A stretch of 64,000 bases of DNA from Bacteroidales bacterium UBA5515. GTDB taxonomy: Bacteria; Bacteroidota; Bacteroidia; Bacteroidales; P3. The stretch is from positions 5,065 to 69,064 of the forward strand of contig DIOL01000026.1 of the NCBI GenBank assembly GCA_002423895.1. Reading direction: 5' to 3'. The position numbers and the translations under genes are program-made. The notes below the pieces were generated by a model, which made no database searches, was not told the origin of the DNA, and was given only the letters and a program-made list of their open reading frames with translations. This document shows positions 42,882 through 51,760 of this stretch, one piece after another; position 1 is the stretch's first letter, and each line of letters begins with the position of its first letter.

Positions 42882-44444
42882 ATGAATATAATTAAAGAAG
42901 TAATTTATAGTTTGTTTTTAATCCTTTTTGTTGCAAATTTATCATTTGCACAAGAGCAAACATTGACAAAGAGACAAATGAATCAAGACTTTAATCAATT
43001 TGTTAAAATTATTGAAGATTGCAATCCTCAGCTTTCTGTAAGGAAAGCGGTAACAGGATATGATAATTTGGCAGAGATAAAAAAGTTAAGGAAAAATATT
43101 GATACAGTTACGACTAATATAGGTTTTGAAAGTATTATAAGTACGGCATTAAAATATATTATGGATCAACATTCAACTTCTTCTTATTATTTTTATTCTG
43201 GTTATGAGAATTTGGACGGAATTGACACTATTTCTTTATTAGAAAAGCAACAAAAGAGTATAGATTTTATGAATAAAATTAATGAGAGTGCTCGTCAAAG
43301 GAATTTTATCCCTACTGAATTTCCTGTTCCTATTACCTACTCTTATAGAGATAATTTATATTACTTAATAGGAGATAATAAGTACAAAAGTAAATCAGGA
43401 AAAGATACACTTAAAATTAGTTTATTAAAAGTGATTACTTATAATGGAGAAGATATAAAAGAATATGCCGAAAAAGAAAAAGATAAGAGTATAAAAAGTT
43501 ACTTTGATTACGAAAATAAAGAGTATAGTCATAAAAATTATGGTTTTTTATGGTTAGATACAGTAGGAAAACTGAAGGTAGAGAATAATGATAGTATTTT
43601 TGAATTTAATATACAAGATTATATTTATAATATTCCAGGTTGGAACCAATTCACAAATAGTATTAAAATTGAAGGTGTACAAAAAGACAATAATTTTTAT
43701 GGCAATGATTTGCGTATATTTGGAGATAGTATTCTATATGTTCTTATTAGAAGTATGGTTAGGGAAGATACCGCTCTTTGTAATAAAATAAAAGCTGAGG
43801 CAAAAGGTAAGAATATTAAAAAAGTAGTAATTGATGTTAGAGGAAATAAAGGAGGTAGTGATTATACTTGGCATCAAGTATTAAAAGCAATAGTAAAAGA
43901 TACATTGCCTTATCCTGTTAAGATAGCTTATAATGATAGTAAAATGATGAGGGAAAAACTAAATAGTTTTAATGATTATACAAAAACAGAAAAATTATCT
44001 TGGTTAGGCAATAAGCGATTTAGAGTAATTCAAGATACAAATATGAAATTAGCACCCGATACAAACTCAATAAAATATGATGGAAAGATTTATATTTTAT
44101 ATGATTATAAAACATATTCTGCTGCTTATGATCTTGTTAATTATTCTGAATACTTGGATAATTTAGTTTCTGTTGGTTATCCAACAGGTCAGATATTAGG
44201 CTTTAGTTTAATGCCATCATTATTTCAATTAAAGAATTCAAAATTTACTTTTCGTTTAGCAACAACAATAGATATAACAAATTGCAAAAAACCTTTGGAT
44301 GTTTATCACGATAAACCAGAAATAGAGGTTTCTCCTAAAGTAGAAGAAGAATTATTATATCCTTATTCTAAATACGATATAAGAAGCCAAGAATATTTTT
44401 TTAAATATGATTCTTGGTTTAAAAAAGTGATAGAAGCAGAATAG
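42882..44444 (+). CDS. exported S41-family (C-terminal processing) peptidase-like protein
   Basis: The 520-residue protein has a signal peptide (ending LSFA) and a tail-specific protease-like core: KKVVIDVRGNKGGSDYTWH (about residue 310), DGKIYILYDYKTYSAAYDLV with the candidate nucleophile Ser, and VSVGYPTGQILGFSLMP. The Lys of the classical Ser-Lys S41A dyad is not in its expected place (TGQ instead of TFGK), so it may be an IRBP/tricorn-type S41B enzyme or inactive. N-terminal 130 residues are helical (LTKRQMNQDFNQFVKIIED). A PDZ domain is not obvious. Flanking genes suggest an accessory function. Confidence 0.75.
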   Translation: MNIIKEVIYSLFLILFVANLSFAQEQTLTKRQMNQDFNQFVKIIEDCNPQLSVRKAVTGYDNLAEIKKLRKNIDTVTTNIGFESIISTALKYIMDQHSTSSYYFYSGYENLDGIDTISLLEKQQKSIDFMNKINESARQRNFIPTEFPVPITYSYRDNLYYLIGDNKYKSKSGKDTLKISLLKVITYNGEDIKEYAEKEKDKSIKSYFDYENKEYSHKNYGFLWLDTVGKLKVENNDSIFEFNIQDYIYNIPGWNQFTNSIKIEGVQKDNNFYGNDLRIFGDSILYVLIRSMVREDTALCNKIKAEAKGKNIKKVVIDVRGNKGGSDYTWHQVLKAIVKDTLPYPVKIAYNDSKMMREKLNSFNDYTKTEKLSWLGNKRFRVIQDTNMKLAPDTNSIKYDGKIYILYDYKTYSAAYDLVNYSEYLDNLVSVGYPTGQILGFSLMPSLFQLKNSKFTFRLATTIDITNCKKPLDVYHDKPEIEVSPKVEEELLYPYSKYDIRSQEYFFKYDSWFKKVIEAE

Positions 44445-44563
44445 ATAATAAAACTTCCTTTATAATTAAAATGTATTGTATGGCGTTGTTATTAAGTGAG
44501 ATATCCAATTTCTAATTGCCCATATGTACAAGAAATTTACATGATATATTAAATAATATAACC

Positions 44564-46102
44564 ATGAAAAACAGGAAAAAAAAGATTATTGTATCTTTCT
44601 TTATTGAGTTAAATCTCATTTTCTCTTTAGGTTTGATTTTTTATTATTTATTGCAATTGATTCTAAATGTTGATTTCATTTATGTATTTCTTGCTGTTGC
44701 AATCTTATATTATCTTTTCTCGTACTTTATTTTAAAGAAAACTATTTTTAAATACTTGAATGACAAAGTTAGCCAAAGATTAAAAATATTACTAATCCTG
44801 TTTGGTGCAAATATAATATTTTACCTTTTGGTGATGACTTTAAACAATACTCATAGCTCAAAATATAGTTTTATGGGGATGAGGTATTATCCTTATAAGG
44901 TGCATTTGAAGGTTGATAAAAATGTTCAAAATAAGATAGACTTTATTAAAAATGAAAACACTTCTGCAAAAGATTATATCATCAATTTATTTGATAAATA
45001 TGATGTGGTTATATTGGGAGAAAGGCCTCATACAGAAAACACTCAATGGGATTTAATTTATTATATTGTTTCAGACAGGAGATTTATTGAAATGTCAGGA
45101 AATGTTTTTACTGAAATGGGCTCTACTGATTATCAATATTTGGCAGATGAATATTTTAAAACAAAGTATAATTCAGAAAAAGAATTAGACAAGGCTACCA
45201 CAAAATTATTTTATTTAGCACAGGGGTATACAGAAAAGAAAAATTATTTTACTTTCTTTAAGAGGCTTAATCTTTTAAATCAAACGCTTCCCGATTCTTT
45301 AAAAATTAGAGAAAACTTTACTGGAATTAATTTGTTTCCTCCAGATATTAAAACCCCTGAAGAGTTTGAAAAACATAATAAATATTGGAATCGTAATTAT
45401 GATAGCATTATGGCGGATAATGTTATTAAGGGATATGCAAGAATACAAAAGGGAGAAAAGCGAAAGAAAATGTTAGTAATAACAAATTTTACCCATTCAT
45501 TCAATCTTACAAAACATAAATTTAAGAATTTAAAAAATGAAACTACTTACATATTTGATTCTTTAAAGGGCAGTGTTGCAAATGTATTAATAAACAGTAT
45601 AGCAGGAGGAAAGAAATACTATTCTCAGTTTTTTTTAGGTTCTCATAATAAAAGTTCTTGGGATAAAGCTTTTGAGCTATGTGGCAATAAAAGTATAGGT
45701 TTTGATTTGGAAGGCAGTCCTTTTGGAGAAGATCAGTTTGATATGAATTTGAATTTTAGCCAATTTAAATATAAAGATATTTATCATGGATTTATATTCT
45801 ACAAATCAAAATTTGACTGGGTAAATTGGACTGGACAATTCCCTTATGAGTTGGAAGATGATTTTATTGATGAATACAAAAGAAGGAATATCCTTTATGG
45901 TCGTGAGAAAGCAAACTTGTATATTCAAGAACAAAGGAAAAGTAAGGATTATGATAAGTTTGTTGAAAGAAAAATGAATACGGATTTATTTGTATATGCT
46001 AAACAGAATATTAAACTTATAAGCTATCAACTAATTTTTATCCTCTCAAACTTTCTAATTCTTATCTTGATTTTAAGATATATCATTAAGTCGAGAAAAT
46101 AA
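44564..46102 (+). CDS. membrane-anchored EreA/ChaN-like protein, paralogue of the RDD fusion
   Basis: The 512-residue protein has three or four N-terminal membrane helices (about residues 7-105), a soluble domain (about 130-470) and a final membrane helix. It shares with the gene at 36991 the motifs YDVVILGERPHTENTQWDLI, VFTEMGSTDYQY, YNSEKELDKAT, LVITNFTHSFN and KSIGFDLEGSPFGEDQFDM. It lacks the RDD domains. The GExxH-type motif suggests the esterase/haem-uptake-like fold, but no catalytic set was confirmed. ATG 44564 is preferred to an upstream TTG/ATG that would add unrelated residues. A bidirectional terminator follows. Confidence 0.62.
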   Translation: MKNRKKKIIVSFFIELNLIFSLGLIFYYLLQLILNVDFIYVFLAVAILYYLFSYFILKKTIFKYLNDKVSQRLKILLILFGANIIFYLLVMTLNNTHSSKYSFMGMRYYPYKVHLKVDKNVQNKIDFIKNENTSAKDYIINLFDKYDVVILGERPHTENTQWDLIYYIVSDRRFIEMSGNVFTEMGSTDYQYLADEYFKTKYNSEKELDKATTKLFYLAQGYTEKKNYFTFFKRLNLLNQTLPDSLKIRENFTGINLFPPDIKTPEEFEKHNKYWNRNYDSIMADNVIKGYARIQKGEKRKKMLVITNFTHSFNLTKHKFKNLKNETTYIFDSLKGSVANVLINSIAGGKKYYSQFFLGSHNKSSWDKAFELCGNKSIGFDLEGSPFGEDQFDMNLNFSQFKYKDIYHGFIFYKSKFDWVNWTGQFPYELEDDFIDEYKRRNILYGREKANLYIQEQRKSKDYDKFVERKMNTDLFVYAKQNIKLISYQLIFILSNFLILILILRYIIKSRK

Positions 46103-46126
46103 ATTGTTTTAATATGTAAGCAAAAA

Positions 46127-46163
46127 AATAGGGGCAAATGAAAAATTTGTCCCTATCTTTTTT
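46127..46163. terminator. bidirectional terminator between the 44564 gene and efp
   Basis: ATAGGGGCAAAT/ATTTGTCCCTAT stem with one G-T pair, preceded by seven A and followed by CTTTTTT, so it can end transcripts from both sides. Confidence 0.88.
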
Positions 46164-46183
46164 ATTCTGTTGTATTGAAGTCT

Positions 46184-46747
46184 TTATTTTATTCTTTCAG
46201 AATATTCAGATGTTCTTGTATCAACTTTAATTCTTTCTCCTGTTTCAATGAAAAGAGGAACTCTAATTTTTGCTCCAGTTTCAACAGTTGCTTCTTTAGT
46301 TGCATTTGTAGCAGTGTTGCCTTTTACTCCTGGTTCTGTGTAAGTTATTTCCATATCAACAAATGGTGGCAATTCGCAAGTAAGTGGTGTTTCAGTGTCT
46401 GCATGAACAATCATTTCAACGTATTGTCCTTCTTTTAGGAATTGTGGTGCATTGATGATTTCTTCTTGAATTGTTATTTGTTCAAAATCTTCAGTATGCA
46501 TAAAATTATATCCAGAATCATCTTTATAAAGGAATGTGTATGGACGACGCTCAATGCGAGCTACGTCAATTTTTGTTCCTGCCAAAAAAGAATGTTCTAA
46601 TGTTCTTCCTGTTTTGAAACTTTTTAGTTTTGTACGAACAAATGTATTTCCTTTGCCTGGTTTAACGTGTAAGAATTCAACTACTGAAAGCAAATCACCA
46701 TTCATTTCAATACATAGTCCATTTTTAATATCTGCTGTTGTTGCCAT
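46184..46747 (-). CDS. efp: elongation factor P
   Basis: EF-P relieves ribosomes stalled at polyproline. The 187-residue protein shows the expected three domains: N-terminal KOW-like with VKPGKGNTFVRTKLKSFKTG, where the modified tip residue is a Lys in PGKGN (no Arg). It continues with YMEIVHADTE-like region, and C-terminal PLFIETGERIKVDTRTSEYSE (signature). It is followed by a bidirectional terminator and preceded by a small membrane-protein gene 22 bases upstream. Confidence 0.95.
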   Translation of the reverse strand: MATTADIKNGLCIEMNGDLLSVVEFLHVKPGKGNTFVRTKLKSFKTGRTLEHSFLAGTKIDVARIERRPYTFLYKDDSGYNFMHTEDFEQITIQEEIINAPQFLKEGQYVEMIVHADTETPLTCELPPFVDMEITYTEPGVKGNTATNATKEATVETGAKIRVPLFIETGERIKVDTRTSEYSERIK

Positions 46748-46769
46748 AAAAAAGTTTGGGTTTTTTTAA

Positions 46770-47027
46770 TTATTTTATATCTTCTTCTTTTCTTAGTTCT
46801 TCAATTCTGCTTTTCAAAAATTCATTTTCCTCTGTCAGGTCTTTATGGAATTTTTGATAGTAGTTTGCTTTTAGTGTGCTGCCAACCATTCTCAAAATAC
46901 ATACTCCCAAAAGCAAGGTAAGGGTTATTTCGGAGCTTGGTTTTAGAAAAATATAGTATCCTATTATTCCTATTATTCCTAAGTAGGATAATAAATCTAA
47001 TAGTTTTGAGACTTTAATTGCATTCAT
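46770..47027 (-). CDS. small membrane protein with coiled-coil tail
   Basis: The 85-residue protein has two hydrophobic helices (SYLGIIGIIGYYIFL and LTLLLGVCILRMVG) followed by a charged, heptad-like tail (LTEENEFLKSRIEELRKEED). Unknown function; possibly an FtsB- or phage-shock-like small scaffold, but no family is recognised. It is 22 bases upstream of efp on the same strand, so cotranscription is likely. Confidence 0.55.
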   Translation of the reverse strand: MNAIKVSKLLDLLSYLGIIGIIGYYIFLKPSSEITLTLLLGVCILRMVGSTLKANYYQKFHKDLTEENEFLKSRIEELRKEEDIK

Positions 47028-47084
47028 ATTTAATAATGTTCAATAGATTGCAAAATTACTCCTTTTTCCCTTTTTAACAAAATA

Positions 47085-47118
47085 TTTGAATAAATGATGA
47101 ATTTTTTATCTATATTTG
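47085..47118 (+). promoter_or_regulatory. promoter for the 47161-50339-51668 operon
   Basis: TTTG at 47085-47088, 22-base spacer and TATATTTG at 47111-47118. It precedes three closely spaced genes (47161, 48162, 50346). Confidence 0.65.
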
Positions 47119-47160
47119 CAAGTTGACAAATAGAGTAAAATAGTATTAAACCTATAAACT

Positions 47161-48159
47161 ATGAAGAGAATATTCTTGTATATTATTGTGAGTTTAATTG
47201 CCGTGAGTGGCTTTTCACAAAATGTTGTTGATCTTGATGATCAAAAACTTACTGACTTTACTAATAAACTGATTAATCTTCCTTTCTCCGAAAGAGATGT
47301 TATTGTTAAGGCTTGTGAGGTGTTTGAAAAAGATTTTGCTAACGATCCTTATGTGGCAGATTGGGCATTTCAAATTCTTTACTACTACCATGAAATTAGT
47401 TGTGAAGACAAAACAGTAACTCTTCATAAAACTTTCTCCGATAAAGAAATTAGAGGATATTTCCATAAAGATATTTGGGTATTGCCTACTCTTAAATCTA
47501 ATATTGCTTCTTTCATCACTGAATATGCAAAATGGGGTTATAGAATTTCTTCCGATGAGGATACTTCCTATGCTATGGAAGTTGATTCAACCTATTTGCT
47601 TAAACGTCTTTCAAAATATCTTTCAGCTGATTATGCTTACTACTTCACCAACTATGTTGCTGATTTGGGCGTTACTCCTTATTGGCATTGCACATTAAAT
47701 GTTCCTATATCAGAAATTATGAGAAGAGTTCAGTGGAGAGATTTATTGCTTGACAGAAATCCTGACTTTGTTAGAAATGATTTAGTAACTCGTGAAATAC
47801 AACACCTTCTCTTTTCTGTAACCAAAGGCTTGGAGAATACTCCAATTTATGGACAAAATGAAGATGAAATGAAGGTTCACGACCCAAGAGAGGGATTCGA
47901 TTTTACTAAAATTGCAAATGAATCAGAAATAATTTTACCTCAATATAAGGATGCAATTCAAGCATATTACAGAACTTATCCTGAAACCACTTGGGGTTTG
48001 TATTTAACTGAATTTATGCATCGCTTAGCCCTTAATAAATATCGTTTCTCCAACGAAATTGATGAATTTGTTTTAGAAAAACTTTTCCCAAGCAACAGAA
48101 AAAACATAGATCCTTTGTTAAAATATAAGGATATGCTTATTGACAATTTAATGGATTAA
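47161..48159 (+). CDS. exported protein of unknown function, DPP-IV neighbour
   Basis: The 332-residue protein has a signal peptide (MKRIFLYIIVSLIAVSGFSQ) and a helical, hydrophilic mature part (DFTNKLINLPFSERDVIVKA; IQAYYRTYPETTWGLYLTEF). I recognise no domain or catalytic motif. It is followed 2 bases later by the DPP-IV-like gene and shares its promoter, so a link to peptide use is possible but unproven. Confidence 0.6.
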   Translation: MKRIFLYIIVSLIAVSGFSQNVVDLDDQKLTDFTNKLINLPFSERDVIVKACEVFEKDFANDPYVADWAFQILYYYHEISCEDKTVTLHKTFSDKEIRGYFHKDIWVLPTLKSNIASFITEYAKWGYRISSDEDTSYAMEVDSTYLLKRLSKYLSADYAYYFTNYVADLGVTPYWHCTLNVPISEIMRRVQWRDLLLDRNPDFVRNDLVTREIQHLLFSVTKGLENTPIYGQNEDEMKVHDPREGFDFTKIANESEIILPQYKDAIQAYYRTYPETTWGLYLTEFMHRLALNKYRFSNEIDEFVLEKLFPSNRKNIDPLLKYKDMLIDNLMD

Positions 48160-48161
48160 TA

Positions 48162-50339
48162 ATGAAAAAGCTTTTTTTTATTCTTTTGTGCATTTTTTGC
48201 ACACAAAATATCATTGCCCAAAAGCAAATAACCCTTGAAGACATTTGGTCAAAAGGAACATTTAGAGCAAAATCAATTAATGAAATACGCTCTATGAAAA
48301 ATGGAGAAGACTATTGTGTTCTTACTCCCAATGGTATTGAAAAATATCAATATAAAACAGGTAAAAAAACAGATACCATAATGGATTTTACTTCTTTAGA
48401 CTTTGGTAACAACAGTAAGAAGAATATGGTTATTGATTACAACTTTTCTCAAGATGAGAAGAAGATTTTAATTGCTGTTAATCCTGAGTTTATTTATCGA
48501 TATTCATTCTATGCCGATTATTATATCTACGAAATAGAAACAAAAGCATTCTATCCTCTTAATGTTGATGGGAAACAACGTTTGGCTGATTTTTCTCCTG
48601 ATGGTAAAAAGGTGTCATGGATTAGAGATAATAATCTTTTCATAACTGACATTTCAACTGCTGAAAGAAAAGTTACTCAACTTACTAAGGATGGAGAGTT
48701 CAACAAGGTTATTTATGGTACTTCCGATTGGGTTTATGAAGAAGAACTTGCTTTGGTGAAAGGCTATGCATGGAATAAAACCAGCAACAAACTTGCCTAC
48801 TATCGTTTTGATGAATCAAATGTTAAAGAATATTCAATGCAAGTTTGGGGTGAACTTTATCCTCAAAACTACACTTTCAAATATCCAAAGGCAGGAGAAG
48901 ATAATTCTATTGTAGATATTTTTGTTTATGACCTTACAACTCAAAATCACAAACAAGTAGATTTAGGACAAGACAAGAATTACTATTTGCCAAGAATACA
49001 ATGGTCAAAAAATGAAAATCAACTTATTATACATAAGCTAAATAGACTTCAAAATCAATATGATATTTTTTCTGTAAACACTAATGACTATAAATTAGAA
49101 ACTCTTTATTCAGAAACTAACAAATATTATATCAGTGAACCTCAAGAAGTAACTTTCCTTGATGATAATTCAGCTTTTATTCTTCAGTCAGAAAGAAATG
49201 GTTACTCTCATTTCTATTTGGTTAGCATGAAAGATAAATCTGTTTCACCAATTACTTCAGGAAACTACGATACAGATAAATTATGTTATGTGGATCAAAA
49301 AGAAAAGAAGATATACTACACTGCTGCTGAAAGTTCTGCCATAAACAGAGAATTATGTGTTATTAATTTCAATGGAAAAAGAAAGAAAACAATCTCTAAG
49401 CAGGAAGGCACTAACGATGCAGACTTTAGTAAAAATGGAAAATATTACATAGGTACTTATTCAAGTGCATATACTCCAAATGTATTTACTGTAAATAATC
49501 AAAAAGGAGAAGTGCTAATCACTTTGGAAGACAACTCAGCTCTAAAAGATAGTTTGAAACTTTATTCTTCTGAGAAAAAAGAATTTGGAAGTTTCAACAC
49601 TTCAACAGGAGTAAGTCTTAACTACTGGATGATTAAACCTTCAAAAATGGAAGAAGGAAAGAAATATCCTGTTTTGTTCTATGTTTATGGAGGACCTGCA
49701 AGTCAGGAAGTTATAAATTCTCAACGCAGAGCAACAGATATGTATTGGGGAATGATGTTAGCTCAACAGGGTTATATAACAATTTGTGTTGATCCTCGAG
49801 GAACAGGAATGAAAGGACAGGAGTTTCGCAAATGTACTTATTTGGAATTAGGAAAATATGAAACAGAAGATATGATTGAAGCTGCTAAGTATTTTGGCGA
49901 ATTAAGTTATATTGATAAAAATCGTATGGGAGTTTTTGGATGGAGCTATGGAGGATATATGTCAACTCTTGCCATTACTAAAGGAGCAGACTATTTCAAA
50001 ACTGCAATTGCTGTTGCACCAGTTACAAATTGGAGATATTATGACAATATCTACACTGAAAGATTTATGCGTACTCCTCAAGAAAATGGTAAAAACTACG
50101 ATATTAACTCTCCAATAAATCATGTTAAAAAATTAAAAGGTAATTATCTTTTAATTCATGGTACTGCTGATGATAATGTTCATATTCAAAATTCAATGGA
50201 CTTGGTTGATGCTTTAATAAAAGCTAATAAACATTTTGAAATGTTCTATTATCCAAACAAAAATCACAGTATTTACGGAGGGAATACTCGTTTGCATCTT
50301 TATACTACTATGACTGATTTCTTATTAAGAAAACTATAA
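48162..50339 (+). CDS. dipeptidyl peptidase IV-like S9B serine peptidase
   Basis: DPP-IV removes dipeptides X-Pro or X-Ala from peptides, usually in the periplasm or surface. The 725-residue protein has a signal peptide, an N-terminal beta-propeller (about residues 40-450; EDIWSKGTFRAKSINEIRSM and DWVYEEELALVKGYAW with the double-Glu motif) and an alpha/beta-hydrolase domain. The catalytic Ser is in GWSYGGYM (residue 595), Asp in GTADDNVH (residue 670 or 671), His in NKNHSIYGG (residue 702). All three are present. tilS begins 6 bases after the stop. Confidence 0.95.
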   Translation: MKKLFFILLCIFCTQNIIAQKQITLEDIWSKGTFRAKSINEIRSMKNGEDYCVLTPNGIEKYQYKTGKKTDTIMDFTSLDFGNNSKKNMVIDYNFSQDEKKILIAVNPEFIYRYSFYADYYIYEIETKAFYPLNVDGKQRLADFSPDGKKVSWIRDNNLFITDISTAERKVTQLTKDGEFNKVIYGTSDWVYEEELALVKGYAWNKTSNKLAYYRFDESNVKEYSMQVWGELYPQNYTFKYPKAGEDNSIVDIFVYDLTTQNHKQVDLGQDKNYYLPRIQWSKNENQLIIHKLNRLQNQYDIFSVNTNDYKLETLYSETNKYYISEPQEVTFLDDNSAFILQSERNGYSHFYLVSMKDKSVSPITSGNYDTDKLCYVDQKEKKIYYTAAESSAINRELCVINFNGKRKKTISKQEGTNDADFSKNGKYYIGTYSSAYTPNVFTVNNQKGEVLITLEDNSALKDSLKLYSSEKKEFGSFNTSTGVSLNYWMIKPSKMEEGKKYPVLFYVYGGPASQEVINSQRRATDMYWGMMLAQQGYITICVDPRGTGMKGQEFRKCTYLELGKYETEDMIEAAKYFGELSYIDKNRMGVFGWSYGGYMSTLAITKGADYFKTAIAVAPVTNWRYYDNIYTERFMRTPQENGKNYDINSPINHVKKLKGNYLLIHGTADDNVHIQNSMDLVDALIKANKHFEMFYYPNKNHSIYGGNTRLHLYTTMTDFLLRKL

Positions 50340-50345
50340 AAAATT

Positions 50346-51668
50346 ATGGTTAATCGTTTTCAACAATTCATAAAAGAAAATAATCTTTTTGACAAAGAAC
50401 AAACAATTCTTTTAGCAGTTAGCGGAGGAATTGATTCAATGATTTTATGCGATTTGTTCTTAAAGAGTAATTTTAAATTTGCAATTGCTCATTGTAATTT
50501 CCATTTGAGAGGAGAAGAATCAAATAGAGATGAGAGATTTGTCAGGGAGTATGCTAAAAGAAACAATATCAAAATCCATGTAAAGGAATTTGATACTTAT
50601 TCCTATATGAAAGAAAAAGGAAAGAGTATGCAAGTGTCGGCAAGAGAAATGCGATATAAATGGTTTAATGAACTTCTTAAAGAAGAAGGATATTCCTATA
50701 TTGCAACTGGACATCATATTGACGATTCAATTGAAACTTTCTTTATGAATATTCTTCGTGGAACGGGGATTGCTGGATTGCATGGTATTCTGCAGAAAGT
50801 TAATCTTGTTATTCATCCTCTTTTATTTACAAATAGAGCTGAAATTGTAAGCTATCAAAAAAGTAATAATTTAGAATTTGTTGAAGATTCTTCAAATGCA
50901 ACTACTAAATACACAAGAAATAAAATTCGTCATGAACTAATTCCTCTTGTAAAAGAGATTGCTCCAAACTTCGATAAGATTGTCAGCAAAGAAATTGAAC
51001 GTTTTAGAGAAACAGAAGTTGTTTTCCGTTCAGTTATAAATGATGCTAAGACTGAACTGTTGGAGATAGAGAATCAAACTGTAAAAATATCTATTGAAAA
51101 ACTTAAAAGCTATGTTCCTCAAAAGATATTTATGTATGAAATATTAAGTGATTTTGGATTTAACGAAACCACAATCAATTCAATTGAGGATGCTCTTTTA
51201 GAAACTTCAGGCAAACAATTCTTTTCTGAAACACATAGATTGGTTAAGGATAGAGATTTTCTGTTGATTGTTAAAAATAAGCCACAAAATATTAATCAAT
51301 ATCTTATTGAAGAAAGTCAAGCTTCAGTTTATTCTCCTATAGTTCTTCATATGGAAATTTTAAAAGATCTTCAGTATGTAAAAATTCCAAAGAATAAGGA
51401 AGTTGCCATGTTGGATTTTGATAAGTTAACTTTCCCTCTTATTCTTAGAAAATGGAAAAAAGGAGATAGTTTCTTCCCTTATGGTCTTCAAGGCGAAAAG
51501 AAAATTTCTGAATTTTATAAGAACCTTAAATATTCAATCTTGGATAAAGAAAATCAATGGTTGCTTTGTTCAGGAAATGACATTGTTTGGGTTGTTGGAC
51601 AGAGAATAGACGATAGATATAAGTTGACAAAATCTACAAAGACTATCTATAAAATAGAATTAGACTAA
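50346..51668 (+). CDS. tilS: tRNA(Ile)-lysidine synthetase
   Basis: TilS adds lysine to cytidine 34 of tRNA-Ile2, allowing AUA decoding. The 440-residue protein has the N-type ATP-pyrophosphatase loop LLAVSGGIDSMILCDLF (about residue 23), AIAHCNFHLRGEESNRDE, YIATGHHIDDSIETFFMN, and ILRGTGIAGLHGI. The C-terminal TilS domain (about 360-440; LILRKWKKGDSFFPYGLQG) ends in GQRIDDRYKLT. Distal gene of the DPP-IV transcript. Confidence 0.94.
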   Translation: MVNRFQQFIKENNLFDKEQTILLAVSGGIDSMILCDLFLKSNFKFAIAHCNFHLRGEESNRDERFVREYAKRNNIKIHVKEFDTYSYMKEKGKSMQVSAREMRYKWFNELLKEEGYSYIATGHHIDDSIETFFMNILRGTGIAGLHGILQKVNLVIHPLLFTNRAEIVSYQKSNNLEFVEDSSNATTKYTRNKIRHELIPLVKEIAPNFDKIVSKEIERFRETEVVFRSVINDAKTELLEIENQTVKISIEKLKSYVPQKIFMYEILSDFGFNETTINSIEDALLETSGKQFFSETHRLVKDRDFLLIVKNKPQNINQYLIEESQASVYSPIVLHMEILKDLQYVKIPKNKEVAMLDFDKLTFPLILRKWKKGDSFFPYGLQGEKKISEFYKNLKYSILDKENQWLLCSGNDIVWVVGQRIDDRYKLTKSTKTIYKIELD

Positions 51669-51685
51669 GCTTTCCTTTTAGTTTG

Positions 51686-51717
51686 TTTGTTTTTTAAAAA
51701 GTTTATTATTACCTTTG
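51686..51717 (+). promoter_or_regulatory. promoter for pgi
   Basis: TTTG at 51686-51689, 20-base spacer and TACCTTTG at 51710-51717, a textbook Bacteroidota promoter. ATG 51761 lies 44 bases downstream. Confidence 0.75.
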
Positions 51718-51760
51718 CAATAAGCAAAGCATATAATTAACTAATTAAATTTTATACATT

